From Pedobacter hartonius (lineage in GTDB: Bacteria; Bacteroidota; Bacteroidia; Sphingobacteriales; Sphingobacteriaceae), in contig NZ_FNRA01000013.1 of NCBI RefSeq assembly GCF_900107535.1, positions 1 to 64,000 of the forward strand: a DNA stretch of 64,000 nt. The letters are read 5' to 3'. The notes below the pieces were generated by a model that was not told the origin of the DNA, did no database searches, and was given only the letters and a program-made list of their open reading frames with translations. Positions 53,942 to 63,261 of this stretch are shown here, one piece after another. Position numbers and translations under genes: made by a program. Numbering within the stretch: the stretch's first letter is position 1; every line of letters begins with the position of its first letter.

Positions 53942-54850
53942 TTAAACCTCCTTAATTTCATAGTTAAACGCTCCTTTAATTGGGCGTATGGGAGTTTCTT
54001 TGGCATCACTCAGCACTTTCACAAAGCAGGCGCCGAAATAAAAGATAAAAGAAGAGTAGAATACGAAGAGCATGATCAGTACAATCGACCCTGAGGCCCC
54101 GTAAATATTGCCGATGTTACTTAAGGGCAGGGCGATGCGGAGAATGTATTTTCCGAGTGTAAAAAGAATGCCTGTAAGTAACCCTCCCCGTACAGACGAT
54201 TTCCATGTGGGACGGCCGCTGGTCAGGAACCTGAATAAAACGCTGAACCAGGTAGTGACAATGATAATAAACAGAATTTGGTTCAGGATCATCAGAAAGA
54301 CCCTGCCCGCAGTTGGGGCAGCTGTATTGATATAGGGGCCGATAAAGGCCTGAATACTGTCTGTAAGCAAACCAACGAAAAACAATAGACCTGCAATCAG
54401 AATAATCACAATTGCCCTTGCCCTGATCTTTAATTTAAAGAGAAAGCTGGAGTGGGCTTTCATCCCGATGGACCAGATCTGGTCCATTGAATTTTTGATC
54501 ACGCTGAACAATGTTGTGGCTACAAAAAGGAAAAACACAAAACTGATCAGGGTAGCATACCATTTATGATCTATACCCCTGATATTCCGGAGGGTTTGTC
54601 TGATCTGTTTAGTACTGCTCTCGTCTAAAATATTGGATAACCGTTCAAAGATTCTTGTAACCAGTATCCTGCGGTCGACAAAAAAGCCGAACAGCCTGAT
54701 CAGTATCAGTAATATTGGTGGCAGGGCGAAATTGGTAAAAAATGCTGTAGCACCGGCAAGCCGCAGGGGATCATTTTTTTGAAACAGGCTAAATGCCGAT
54801 CTCAGGTGCCCTGAAAATAATTGTGTTCTTTGGATAATATTGTGCGACAT
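53942..54850 (-). CDS. YihY/UPF0761-family inner membrane protein
   Basis: A 302-residue protein from ATG 54850 (a GTG at 54874 adds eight residues). It has about six membrane segments and the family pattern, including LRLAGATAFFTNFALPP near residue 30 and the GSIVLIMLFVFYSSFIFYFGACF stretch near residue 250. Earlier literature called it ribonuclease BN, which is now thought wrong; the role is unknown. It probably acts in the inner membrane. Confidence 0.85.
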   Translation of the reverse strand: MSHNIIQRTQLFSGHLRSAFSLFQKNDPLRLAGATAFFTNFALPPILLILIRLFGFFVDRRILVTRIFERLSNILDESSTKQIRQTLRNIRGIDHKWYATLISFVFFLFVATTLFSVIKNSMDQIWSIGMKAHSSFLFKLKIRARAIVIILIAGLLFFVGLLTDSIQAFIGPYINTAAPTAGRVFLMILNQILFIIIVTTWFSVLFRFLTSGRPTWKSSVRGGLLTGILFTLGKYILRIALPLSNIGNIYGASGSIVLIMLFVFYSSFIFYFGACFVKVLSDAKETPIRPIKGAFNYEIKEV

Positions 54851-54973
54851 TCCTAATTGGTTACAGCTAACCACCGAAAATACTTAATTTTTTCCAATCC
54901 GGGGAACAGAAATTGAATTGACTGCCCCTGAAGATGTATAGCAGGAAACCTTGCGGTAAGGGGGAAGGTAAAT

Positions 54974-54991
54974 GTAGGGCCGTAGCCCTAC
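54974..54991 (-). terminator. Hairpin after hppD
   Basis: A perfect 7-bp stem (GTAGGGC and GCCCTAC) closes a four-base loop 11 bases past the hppD stop. The T-run on the minus strand is short, so this is a weak terminator candidate. Confidence 0.45.
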
Positions 54992-55001
54992 CTGAAAGGT
55001 T

Positions 55002-56129
55002 TTACAAATTCCCTCTAAGCTCCTGCTCACGTTCCAACGATTCAAACAGGGCTTTAAAGTTGCCTGCACCAAATGACTGGGCGCCTTTACGCTGGATGAT
55101 CTCAAAGAATAAAGTGGGGCGGTCCTGTACCGGTTTAGTAAAGATCTGCAGCAGGTAGCCCTCCTCATCATGATCTACCAGTATTCCCAGTTCCTGCAGG
55201 GGAGCAATATCCTCATCGATGTTTCCAACCCTTTCCAGCAGCGTTTCATAATATGCCTTTGGAGGGGGGCTCAGAAATTCTACTCCTCTGGCTTTCATCT
55301 CTGCTACCGTAGCAATAATGTCGTGCGTAGCTACAGCGATATGCTGTACGCCTTCACCCTCATAGAACTCCAGGTATTCTTCAATCTGCGATTTCTTTTT
55401 GCCTTCTGCCGGCTCGTTAATTGGGAATTTAACATAGCCGTTTTTATTGCTCATCACCTTACTCATCAGGGCAGAGTACTCCGTATTGATTTGTTTATCA
55501 TCAAAGGAAAGGATGTTCCTGAAACCCATGACCTCTTCGTACCATTTTACGGCATCGTTCATCCTGTTCCAGCCTACATTTCCCACACAGTGGTCTATAT
55601 ATAACAGTCCGGTGCTTTCGGGCTGGTAACCGCCTTCTACAGCGATATAACCGGGCATGAAGGCCCCGTTGTAATTTTTGCGTTCTACAAAAAGGTGTAT
55701 GGTTTCCCCGTAGGTATAGATTCCTGCAGTGCGTACCTCTCCAGATTCATCGGTTAAAGTCTGTGGCTCCTGATAGGACCTGGCACCGCGCTTTATAGTT
55801 TCTTCATAAGATTTATAGGCATCATCTACCCATAAGGCGAGTATTTTAACGCCATCACCATGTTTCTTGATATGATCCATCACGGGACCTTCAGACTTTA
55901 AAGGAGTGCTGAGTACCAGCCTTATTTTTCCCTGCTGCAGCACATATGATGCCCTGTCCCTTAGTCCGGTTTCGGGGCCTGCATAGGCTACGGTATGGAA
56001 CCCAAAGGCTGTTTTATAAAAATGTGCGGATTGTTTGGCATTCCCTACATACAGTTCCACATGGTCTGTTCCGTTTAGCGGAAGGAAATCCTGAATTGAG
56101 GTGTCTTTTTCTACAAGTTGAGTTTGCAT
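55002..56129 (-). CDS. hppD: 4-hydroxyphenylpyruvate dioxygenase
   Basis: Non-haem iron(II) enzyme turning 4-hydroxyphenylpyruvate into homogentisate. The 375-residue protein has two VOC-fold domains; the iron ligands are in IDHCVGNV (His near residue 180), VQHIAVAT (His near residue 260) and FFEIIQRKG (Glu near residue 345). It is downstream of hmgA by 58 bases on the minus strand and part of the tyrosine degradation block. Confidence 0.96.
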   Translation of the reverse strand: MQTQLVEKDTSIQDFLPLNGTDHVELYVGNAKQSAHFYKTAFGFHTVAYAGPETGLRDRASYVLQQGKIRLVLSTPLKSEGPVMDHIKKHGDGVKILALWVDDAYKSYEETIKRGARSYQEPQTLTDESGEVRTAGIYTYGETIHLFVERKNYNGAFMPGYIAVEGGYQPESTGLLYIDHCVGNVGWNRMNDAVKWYEEVMGFRNILSFDDKQINTEYSALMSKVMSNKNGYVKFPINEPAEGKKKSQIEEYLEFYEGEGVQHIAVATHDIIATVAEMKARGVEFLSPPPKAYYETLLERVGNIDEDIAPLQELGILVDHDEEGYLLQIFTKPVQDRPTLFFEIIQRKGAQSFGAGNFKALFESLEREQELRGNL

Positions 56130-56187
56130 GGTTTTGTTTTTTTATTTAATAGTTAGTTGCTGATGTCTTTGGGTTTATACTCCTGGT

Positions 56188-57354
56188 TTATTCTACATTG
56201 ATCTGCCAGCTCTTATGGTAGCTTTCATCTTCAATTTTGACGGCATCTTCTGTGAGCATTAGGGGGCGGAAGGGATCGATCATGACGGCCAGTTCCGCTG
56301 TTTCCTGTTTACCGATGGATTTCTCTACCGTGCCAGGGTGTGGCCCATGGGGAATTCCCCCGGGATGGAGGGTGATCTGCCCTTTTACCACACTTTTCCT
56401 GCTCATGAAATCGCCGTCAACGTAATACAGGACCTCGTCGCTATCCACGTTGCTGTGGTTATAGGGGGCAGGAATAGAAAGGGGATGGTAGTCATATTTG
56501 CGGGGTACGAACGAGCAGATCACGAAATTATGGCCTTCAAAGGTCTGGTGTACAGGAGGCGGCTGGTGCAGACGGCCGGTGATGGGTTCGAAATCATGTA
56601 TGGAAAAAGCCCATGGGTAATGGAAACCGTCCCATCCGACGAAATCAAAAGGATGTGTCCCGTAGGTATACGGATAGATCAGGCCTTGCTTTTTGATCAG
56701 CACTTTAAAGTCGCCCAGTTCATCTGTTGTTTCCAGGTCTGAAGGTTTTCTGATGTCGCGTTCGCAGTAAGGGGAGTGTTCCATCAGCTGTCCATATTCA
56801 TTTCTGTACCTTTTAGGGGAGCGGATAGGGCTGAAGCTTTCTACAATAAACAGCCGGTTTTGTTCATCATCAAATTCCAGCTGGTAAATGGTGCCCCGCG
56901 GAACAACGAGGTAATCGCCGTAGGCAAAACGGATCTTGCCAAATCCCGTTTTTAAGGTGCCTGAGCCCTGATGAATAAAGATTACCTCGTCTGCCTGGCT
57001 ATTCTTGTAGAAGTAATTCGTCATGGATTTTCTTGGTGCGGCAAGGGAGATGTGCAGGTCACTGTTCACCAGTACGGGTTTCCTGCTTTGCAGATAATCA
57101 TCTTCCGGGGCAATGTTAAAGCCGATGAGCGAGGTATGCTTCAGGTGTTTTTCCCTGGCAATTTTCGGCTCCACGGAATAGGGTTCGCCCAGTGATTTTA
57201 CAATGGTGGGGGGATGACAGTGATAGACAAGCGAGTACAGGCTTGAAAATCCTTCTGTGGATACCAGTTCCTCTGCATAAAGTTCGCCGTTTGGTTTACG
57301 GAAAACGGTGTGCCGCTTTGGCGGAATGGTACCTAAAGTATGATAAATAGGCAT
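56188..57354 (-). CDS. hmgA: Homogentisate 1,2-dioxygenase
   Basis: Ring-cleaving iron dioxygenase that makes maleylacetoacetate. The 388-residue protein has the cupin-like fold; GSGTLKTGFG, the DFVGWDG segment near residue 238 and the metal-site region HPGGIPHGPHPG near residue 333 are visible. It is shorter than the roughly 440-residue human and Pseudomonas enzymes but intact, as in other Bacteroidota. It heads the minus-strand pair hmgA-hppD, divergent from the fumarylacetoacetase gene. Confidence 0.93.
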   Translation of the reverse strand: MPIYHTLGTIPPKRHTVFRKPNGELYAEELVSTEGFSSLYSLVYHCHPPTIVKSLGEPYSVEPKIAREKHLKHTSLIGFNIAPEDDYLQSRKPVLVNSDLHISLAAPRKSMTNYFYKNSQADEVIFIHQGSGTLKTGFGKIRFAYGDYLVVPRGTIYQLEFDDEQNRLFIVESFSPIRSPKRYRNEYGQLMEHSPYCERDIRKPSDLETTDELGDFKVLIKKQGLIYPYTYGTHPFDFVGWDGFHYPWAFSIHDFEPITGRLHQPPPVHQTFEGHNFVICSFVPRKYDYHPLSIPAPYNHSNVDSDEVLYYVDGDFMSRKSVVKGQITLHPGGIPHGPHPGTVEKSIGKQETAELAVMIDPFRPLMLTEDAVKIEDESYHKSWQINVE

Positions 57355-57671
57355 AACTATAGGAATATATATTGGTTAAAATATCGGGGGATATAGCAAA
57401 CGTGAAAACGTTTATATGCTCAGCTTGGGGGAAAACTTAAATGGAATACTGCGCAAAAATGAGTTTAGAAAGCATAGCGTACCTGAATGAAGCCAAAACC
57501 TGGCTTGCGATACGATCCTGATATTTTAGGTTGCTGTTCGTCATAATTGCGTGTGCTAATTTAAGAATTAAATTAGCAGTAATCAAAATTATCCTTACAT
57601 TCTAATTGTTGTAGATTTAATCATATTCCAGCTAAAATATCTAGCTTTGATCTATACCAAATAATAACCAG
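57355..57671. other. Divergent promoter region of the tyrosine degradation genes
   Basis: No gene is seen. A dyad AAACGT-GAAA-ACGTTT lies at 57398-57413, about 44 bases from the hmgA start, and a -7 box TAGCTTTG at 57642-57649 lies 23 bases before the fumarylacetoacetase start. This region probably controls both halves of the pathway. Confidence 0.55.
57642..57649 (+). promoter_or_regulatory. -7 box TAGCTTTG upstream of the fumarylacetoacetase gene
   Basis: An exact TAnnTTTG match 23 bases before the ATG. No -33 box at the standard distance is obvious. Confidence 0.45.
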
Positions 57672-58667
57672 ATGAAACTAGTATCATACAAAACAGAGGA
57701 TAGAGAGCACCTGGGTGTTTTCGTAAATGGTCACATTTATAACCTGAATTCCTGTGATAAGCAGATACCGAATGACATGAATTCTTTTTTAAAGGATGCT
57801 GAAGTACTGATGGAGCGCGCTTTAAAAATTGACGCAGGGATCAAGTCGGGAGCAATAGAACCTAAAGAAGAAGCCTTCTATGAGGTAATTGCGCCGGTGC
57901 CGCACCCTTCCTCCTGCCGTGACGGCTACGCTTTTCGCCAGCATGTTTCTACTGCACGAAGGAACAGGGGCCTGGAGATGATCCCTGAATTTGACCAGTA
58001 CCCTATATTTTACTTTACAAACCACAACGCTATCAGCGGTCCCGGAGAAATAGAATGTATGCCGGATCATTTTCAGCGGCTGGACTTTGAACTGGAGGCA
58101 GCCATAGTGATTGGAAAAAAGGGGAGGAATATTACCGCCGCTGAAGCAGACAATTATATTGCCGGTTACATGATCATGAATGACATGAGTGCCAGGACGC
58201 TGCAAATGGAAGAAATGATGTTAAACCTTGGCCCAGCAAAGGGGAAGGATTTTTCTACAGTAATTGGCCCATGGCTCGTTACACCTGACGAACTTGAAGC
58301 TTACAAAGTTGCCACTAAAGCAGGTCATACAGGGAATACCTACAATCTGAGCATGACTTGCAGGGTCAACGGAAAACAGGTGTCGGCAGGCAATATGGCC
58401 GATATGGACTGGACATTTGCAGAAATTGTGGAACGCTGTGCCTATGGTACAGCTATTTTGCCAGGGGACGTGATTGGCTCAGGAACCGTAGGTACGGGCT
58501 GTTTTCTCGAACTGAACGGAACAGGTTTGTTAAATGATGCAAACTACCAGCCGCAGTGGCTGGAGGATGGTGATGTGGTAGAAATGGAGATCACCGGCCT
58601 TGGCCGTTTGAGCAATACCATCCGTAAGGCCGATTCTGACTTTTCTATCTTAGCACTGAAAAAATAA
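57672..58667 (+). CDS. Fumarylacetoacetate hydrolase family protein
   Basis: Last enzyme of tyrosine breakdown, cleaving fumarylacetoacetate to fumarate and acetoacetate. The 331-residue protein has the FAH-fold metal site, with the E-x-E pair in LDFELEAAIVIG near residue 140 and the NDMSAR segment near residue 175. FAH-family members also act on other acylpyruvates, but the divergent position beside hmgA and hppD makes this one fumarylacetoacetase. Its stop overlaps the next start by one base. Confidence 0.9.
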   Translation: MKLVSYKTEDREHLGVFVNGHIYNLNSCDKQIPNDMNSFLKDAEVLMERALKIDAGIKSGAIEPKEEAFYEVIAPVPHPSSCRDGYAFRQHVSTARRNRGLEMIPEFDQYPIFYFTNHNAISGPGEIECMPDHFQRLDFELEAAIVIGKKGRNITAAEADNYIAGYMIMNDMSARTLQMEEMMLNLGPAKGKDFSTVIGPWLVTPDELEAYKVATKAGHTGNTYNLSMTCRVNGKQVSAGNMADMDWTFAEIVERCAYGTAILPGDVIGSGTVGTGCFLELNGTGLLNDANYQPQWLEDGDVVEMEITGLGRLSNTIRKADSDFSILALKK

Positions 58668-59560
58668 TGATTACCCTTAATGTCTCCGATCTGAGCCCTG
58701 CCCAACTGCAAAACTATATGCATTATGCAGTTGCGCCGCGGCCTATATGTTTTGCTACTACCATTGATCATGCTGGAAATATCAATTTAAGTCCTTTCAG
58801 TTTTTTCAATATGTTTAGTACCAATCCTCCGTTATGTATCTTTTCTCCTTCCCGGAGAGTGCGCGACAATACGAACAAACATACGCTGGAAAATATCCTT
58901 CAGGTAAAGGAATGTGTGATCAATATTGTCAATTATCCGATGGTACAGCAGATGAGCCTTACCAGTACAGACTATGCAAAAGGCATCAATGAGTTTGAAA
59001 AGGCAGGTTTTACCATGCAGGCCTCACAGCTGGTAAAACCACCCCGCGTAGCAGAAGCTCCTGTGCAAATGGAATGTATCGTGCAGGAGGTGATCCACCT
59101 GGGGGAGAATCCCGGTGCGGGAAACCTGGTACTGGCAGAAGTGAAACTGATCCATATCAGGGAAGATATCCTGGATGAGGAGGGAAAGATTGACCAGGCG
59201 AAGATCGACCTGGTGGCACGTCTGGGGGGCGACTGGTATTGCCGCGTTACGCCTGAAAGCCTTTTTAAAGTGGCCAAGCCATTAACTACAATGGGTATTG
59301 GTGTAGACGCATTGCCGCATCAGGTCAGGAATTCTTATGTACTTACAGGAAACGATCTGGGCATGCTGGGTAACCTGGAGCAAATTCCTTCTGAAGAGGA
59401 AATAGAGATGATCAGGAATACTTTTGAAGTAAAAGAAATACTGGATGCCACGATCGGCGATGCTGTGAACCGCCAGCGTGAACTACATGAACTGGCCAGG
59501 GAAATGCTCAAAAACGGAGAGATATTGAATGCACTGAAAGTTGTTTTGCTGGAAAGCTGA
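58667..59560 (+). CDS. Flavin reductase-like FMN-binding protein
   Basis: A 297-residue protein of the DIM6/NTAB flavin-reductase superfamily (flavin_reduct domain, about residues 10-200): the AVAPRPICFATT start and NLSPFSFFNMFSTNPP segment near residue 42 are typical of the FMN-binding split-barrel. The C-terminal 90 residues are outside the core. Its ATG overlaps the stop of the fumarylacetoacetase gene, so the two are translated together. Its role in the pathway is not known from the sequence. Confidence 0.85.
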   Translation: MITLNVSDLSPAQLQNYMHYAVAPRPICFATTIDHAGNINLSPFSFFNMFSTNPPLCIFSPSRRVRDNTNKHTLENILQVKECVINIVNYPMVQQMSLTSTDYAKGINEFEKAGFTMQASQLVKPPRVAEAPVQMECIVQEVIHLGENPGAGNLVLAEVKLIHIREDILDEEGKIDQAKIDLVARLGGDWYCRVTPESLFKVAKPLTTMGIGVDALPHQVRNSYVLTGNDLGMLGNLEQIPSEEEIEMIRNTFEVKEILDATIGDAVNRQRELHELAREMLKNGEILNALKVVLLES

Positions 59561-59564
59561 AATA

Positions 59565-60080
59565 CTACAGAATACTCACCGCTCTCAACAACCTGCTGCG
59601 GTAATAGGCGTTGAGCGTGGTAATGGTTACACCATGTGCCCTGCCTGATGTGGAATGGATAAAGTGTATGGTATCTCCTTCAATATCGGCGATAATGCCG
59701 ACATGTCCCACTACCCGTCTCCGGGGGTTAGTACCCGTAAACACCAGTACGTCGCCTACTTTTGCGTTTTCCAGTTTGATGGGAGTACCAGCCACGTTAA
59801 ATTCTGTAGAAGAACGCGGAACATCAAACCCGAAATTGTGGAACACATAACTTACAAAGCCGGAACAGTCAAACCCGATGGATGGATTGCTGCAGGCATA
59901 ACGGTAGGGTACACCAATCATGGTTTTTGCAAAGCTGATCAGTTTCCCCCCGGGAGTTTGTGGTGTAAACCGGGAATTGAGTTTTTGAAGTAATTCTTTA
60001 TACTTGGCAGGCACGGTCTGTGCTTTGCCGGCGGTGGCAAACAGGGCTGTAAAACAAAATAAAAGAAGTATTTTTTTCAT
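59565..60080 (-). CDS. NlpC/P60-family cysteine peptidase
   Basis: A 171-residue exported protein from ATG 60080 (MKKILLLFCFT, signal peptide ending in KAQ near residue 21). The C40 catalytic Cys is in FDCSGFV near residue 70 and the catalytic His in VGHVGII near residue 126. Such enzymes cut peptidoglycan stem peptides in the periplasm. The longer frame to 60113 adds residues before the signal peptide and is less likely. Nearest neighbour is the SDR gene 56 bases upstream. Confidence 0.9.
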   Translation of the reverse strand: MKKILLLFCFTALFATAGKAQTVPAKYKELLQKLNSRFTPQTPGGKLISFAKTMIGVPYRYACSNPSIGFDCSGFVSYVFHNFGFDVPRSSTEFNVAGTPIKLENAKVGDVLVFTGTNPRRRVVGHVGIIADIEGDTIHFIHSTSGRAHGVTITTLNAYYRSRLLRAVSIL

Positions 60081-60136
60081 GCTCTGCCCTAAAGATATTA
60101 AAATATTCTTCAATAGGACAAATGTCTCAAAAAAAA

Positions 60137-60838
60137 TTATGGGGTAGTCACAGCTACAGGGAGGATCTTTCCATTAAAGAATTTATGCCCGGTAGCTGCA
60201 AAATCTGCCACGTACTTACCCATTTCAAAGGCCATTACGGGCGACTGGTATCCTGGAAATGCCAGCTCCAGCATTTCTGTCTGTGCTGAGCCCAGGGCCA
60301 GGCAATTGATTTTGACCCCGGTTTCTGCAAGTTCAAAGGCAAGGCATTCCGTAAGTGTGGCCAGCGCGCCTTTGCTCGTAGAGTAAGCCAGAAGACCGGG
60401 AAATTTGATACTTCCCTGGAAGCCTCCCATACTGCTGATGTTCACAATGTGGCTGCCGGCCTGCATCAGCGGCAGCAGATTTTTGATCATGTTAAAATGA
60501 CCCGTCACGTTGCCCAGGAACATGTCGTTCATATCCTCTGCAGTTGTTTCGGTAAAAGGTTTATTGATCAGCTGCCCTGCATTATTGATCAGGATATCTA
60601 TCGTTCCCAGCCGCTGCTGTAAAAAGGGAACAAGGGCAGCGTAATCATCATGTACAATATCGAATTCTACAGGCAGCAGCGTGCAGTCGGGATTGATACC
60701 CCTTGCAATTTCCAGCAGTTTCCTTAATTTATCGGCCGATCTTGCAATACAGACTACTTTATTCTCAGTCTTTAAGGTAAACTCCAGTGCGGTCTCGAAG
60801 CCTATTCCGCTGCTTGCTCCTGTTAATACGATATTCAT
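60137..60838 (-). CDS. Short-chain dehydrogenase/reductase linked to phenylalanine hydroxylase
   Basis: A classical SDR of 233 residues: TGASSGIGFE near residues 6-15, NNAG near residue 89, catalytic Ser near residue 133 and the YSTSKG Tyr/Lys pair near residue 151. It starts two bases after the phenylalanine hydroxylase stop, which indicates a single operon. Because that hydroxylase needs a reduced pterin, a pteridine-reductase role is conceivable but unproven; no PhhB-type dehydratase is seen in the window. Confidence 0.88.
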   Translation of the reverse strand: MNIVLTGASSGIGFETALEFTLKTENKVVCIARSADKLRKLLEIARGINPDCTLLPVEFDIVHDDYAALVPFLQQRLGTIDILINNAGQLINKPFTETTAEDMNDMFLGNVTGHFNMIKNLLPLMQAGSHIVNISSMGGFQGSIKFPGLLAYSTSKGALATLTECLAFELAETGVKINCLALGSAQTEMLELAFPGYQSPVMAFEMGKYVADFAATGHKFFNGKILPVAVTTP

Positions 60839-60840
60839 CT

Positions 60841-62625
60841 TTAATCTTCCTCTGTGATTAGTTGTGTAACCGGATTTGCAATTACATGCAGCCCGTCATT
60901 GATCAGTTTTTTATGGTCAGGCTCATTGGAAGCTTTCATTTCCAGGTAAATCCTGACATCTTTTTCCAGTTCCGGATAAGCGCCTGTATAGTGGAGTATC
61001 TCTAGTATTTCAAGTGCACAAAGCCAGTCCTGGCGGTAGGATGTTTTTAAACGTTCAAATAAATCCGGCAGCTGCTGCAGGTTATCCTGCGTTTCCCTGA
61101 TTGTCCTTACGGTTTTGTAGATCTGGTGTAATGTCGCTGTGGCAGTGTCATAAACCACCTTTTCTGTTTGTTTCCCGCTGATATGGGTGATCTCTTCATA
61201 GGCTTCTTTATCGGCCGCCCCGTTGAATACCGAGACTATTTTTTCACCTACGGCCATGTCATACGTGCCCCATTCCGGTTGAAAGAGAACATTGCCATTA
61301 CTTTCTTTTACTGTACAGTCATCAAAAGTAATGAGGATGATTTTATCTGCAGCCCTTGTTACTGACCTCACCGTTCCGCTTACCCGGATGCCGCTGTCAA
61401 AAATCAGCTCAGTTGCTTTTCCTTCTTCAACAGTAATGGCCTTTAGTTCTTTATCACTAAAATCTTCAAGTGGTTTTACCTCATTTGTCAGTTTGCCAAC
61501 AGGCGATGAAAAGCCATCTTTATGGTATATTTTGTGATGGCCTTCAAGTTGTTTATCGCCCAGGGCAAGTGCTGAAGGGCCTGTGGTTTTGATAAAGGTC
61601 AGTTCATCCCTCTGGTCAATTCCCATATCACTGAATACCCCTGTCACCTGCAGCCCTGAACTGTAAACGGCTGTAGCCGGGTTCCGGGATTCCATTGCTT
61701 TGATGATACTTTCTGTGCCTCCTTTTCTGAAGGCCATGGTATCTGCAAATTGTTCCAGTACATCGATCAGGTTCTGAAAGGTCTCTGTGACGAATAACTG
61801 GGGTTGTGTTTTAGTAATATCATATGCATAGTTGATCGTGTCTATCGTGTAAGGGATCTTCTTAACGGTGTCCATCATGCAGGAGGCGCTCTCCCCAATT
61901 GACGAAAGCAGGCCCGCACCATATATCTTAGGGTCAGACAGGCTACCGATCAGTCCGTATTCCACTGTCCACCAGTGAAGGCGACTCAGCAGGGCCATTT
62001 CTGACGGGTCGCCCATATTGTCTGCGATCTGCTGCAGGTTTTCTTCGGCCTTCGCAATTTCATATTCGGGTACGTCTACTGCCTCCTTTAAAATTGACAG
62101 CGCACGGATAGCCTCATACAATTCGAAATCTTTAGCCGAAAACATTGCTTTTGCCCCGATAGAACCAATATAACTCAGGTAACTGTTGTAATCTGCATCT
62201 GCAATGATCGGTGCGTGGCCGGCCGATTCATGAATGATGTCCGGCGCCGGTGTATACTCAATGTGATTGATCTGCCGGATATCTGCGGCTATAACCAGTA
62301 CACGGTAGGCCTGGTATTCCATAAAGGCTGCAGGGGGTATAAAACCATCAACAGTTACTGCACCCCAACCCAGTTTACCAAGATTGTTGTTCATCGTTTG
62401 CAGGTCCGGAATATATTCAATGCTCAATCCTGCACGCTGCAGCCCTTTGATATAGGGATAATAAGCAACATCTTTCAGATAGCTGTAGTTCTGACGCATT
62501 ACATAACGCCATACTGCCTGATCTACGGATGTATATTTTTCATAGTTCTGATCCACAATGAACTGCCTCAGATGCCTGGGCAATCCTGCTACCTGCGGAT
62601 TATTAAAATTATTGAAATCGCTCAT
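60841..62625 (-). CDS. phhA: Phenylalanine 4-monooxygenase, enlarged form
   Basis: Pterin-dependent, non-haem iron hydroxylase that converts phenylalanine to tyrosine. From ATG 62625 it has 594 residues, about twice the usual bacterial size. The iron ligands are His132 and His137 (HESAGH) and probably Glu222 (WWTVEYGLIGS). The spacing His137-Glu222 is 85 residues where about 40 is normal, so an insertion of about 45 residues lies between. After about residue 310 an extra region of roughly 280 residues follows that I cannot assign. It feeds tyrosine into the hppD-hmgA route. Confidence 0.9.
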   Translation of the reverse strand: MSDFNNFNNPQVAGLPRHLRQFIVDQNYEKYTSVDQAVWRYVMRQNYSYLKDVAYYPYIKGLQRAGLSIEYIPDLQTMNNNLGKLGWGAVTVDGFIPPAAFMEYQAYRVLVIAADIRQINHIEYTPAPDIIHESAGHAPIIADADYNSYLSYIGSIGAKAMFSAKDFELYEAIRALSILKEAVDVPEYEIAKAEENLQQIADNMGDPSEMALLSRLHWWTVEYGLIGSLSDPKIYGAGLLSSIGESASCMMDTVKKIPYTIDTINYAYDITKTQPQLFVTETFQNLIDVLEQFADTMAFRKGGTESIIKAMESRNPATAVYSSGLQVTGVFSDMGIDQRDELTFIKTTGPSALALGDKQLEGHHKIYHKDGFSSPVGKLTNEVKPLEDFSDKELKAITVEEGKATELIFDSGIRVSGTVRSVTRAADKIILITFDDCTVKESNGNVLFQPEWGTYDMAVGEKIVSVFNGAADKEAYEEITHISGKQTEKVVYDTATATLHQIYKTVRTIRETQDNLQQLPDLFERLKTSYRQDWLCALEILEILHYTGAYPELEKDVRIYLEMKASNEPDHKKLINDGLHVIANPVTQLITEED

Positions 62626-62709
62626 AACCAATTTATATTTGTGCCCTCTAAGATAAGCCTGCCGGCAGGATTTAGCAAGGAACGGGCTGCCCTTTTACTT
62701 TACGGTGAT

Positions 62710-63222
62710 TTATTTTTTAAGCCTGAAAGAGAAGTGCGTTTGAATAAAATAACTGGCTAGTGCCAATACGATTGTCGTAATGAATTTAGAGATGGTTGGA
62801 TAGAAGTGAAAAGTCTCCACCATGATCTTGATCATGGCAAAGTTGAGCATCATATTGGTGCTCACCACAATGCCATACCTGAATAGCTGTATCCGGCCTT
62901 TAAGTTCAGATTTGGTAAATACGAGGTACTTGTTTAATGTAAAACCGATGATAAACGTTAAGGGAGCCTCAATGATCAGCGTTGCTACAGGGGCTGTAAT
63001 CATCTCCGGAGGAAAAGATAATATGATATCCTGCTGGTGGAGCACATAATTATAGATCAGAAAGTATAAAATGATTCCGCTGGCGGTATTCGTGCCACCA
63101 GAAACGATATACCTGAAGGTATGGATTGATAACCATCGTGAAAACGGCGGGTAAAAGAAATCAATAAATCTGAGGACGGCTTTTCGCATGTGTAATATCG
63201 GATATCCGGTAAAGGCCTGCAA
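62710..63222 (-). CDS. GtrA-family membrane protein
   Basis: A 170-residue protein with four membrane segments, the usual form of GtrA proteins, which are thought to help move bactoprenol-linked sugars across the membrane. The YIVSGGTNTASGIILYFLIYNY segment near residue 38 and the GFTLNKYLVF motif near residue 108 are typical. No glycosyltransferase partner is adjacent. It lies upstream of phhA on the same strand. Confidence 0.85.
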   Translation of the reverse strand: MQAFTGYPILHMRKAVLRFIDFFYPPFSRWLSIHTFRYIVSGGTNTASGIILYFLIYNYVLHQQDIILSFPPEMITAPVATLIIEAPLTFIIGFTLNKYLVFTKSELKGRIQLFRYGIVVSTNMMLNFAMIKIMVETFHFYPTISKFITTIVLALASYFIQTHFSFRLKK

Positions 63223-63261
63223 TTTAGGGATAGAATATCATTTCCCGAAATTATGAGGTGA

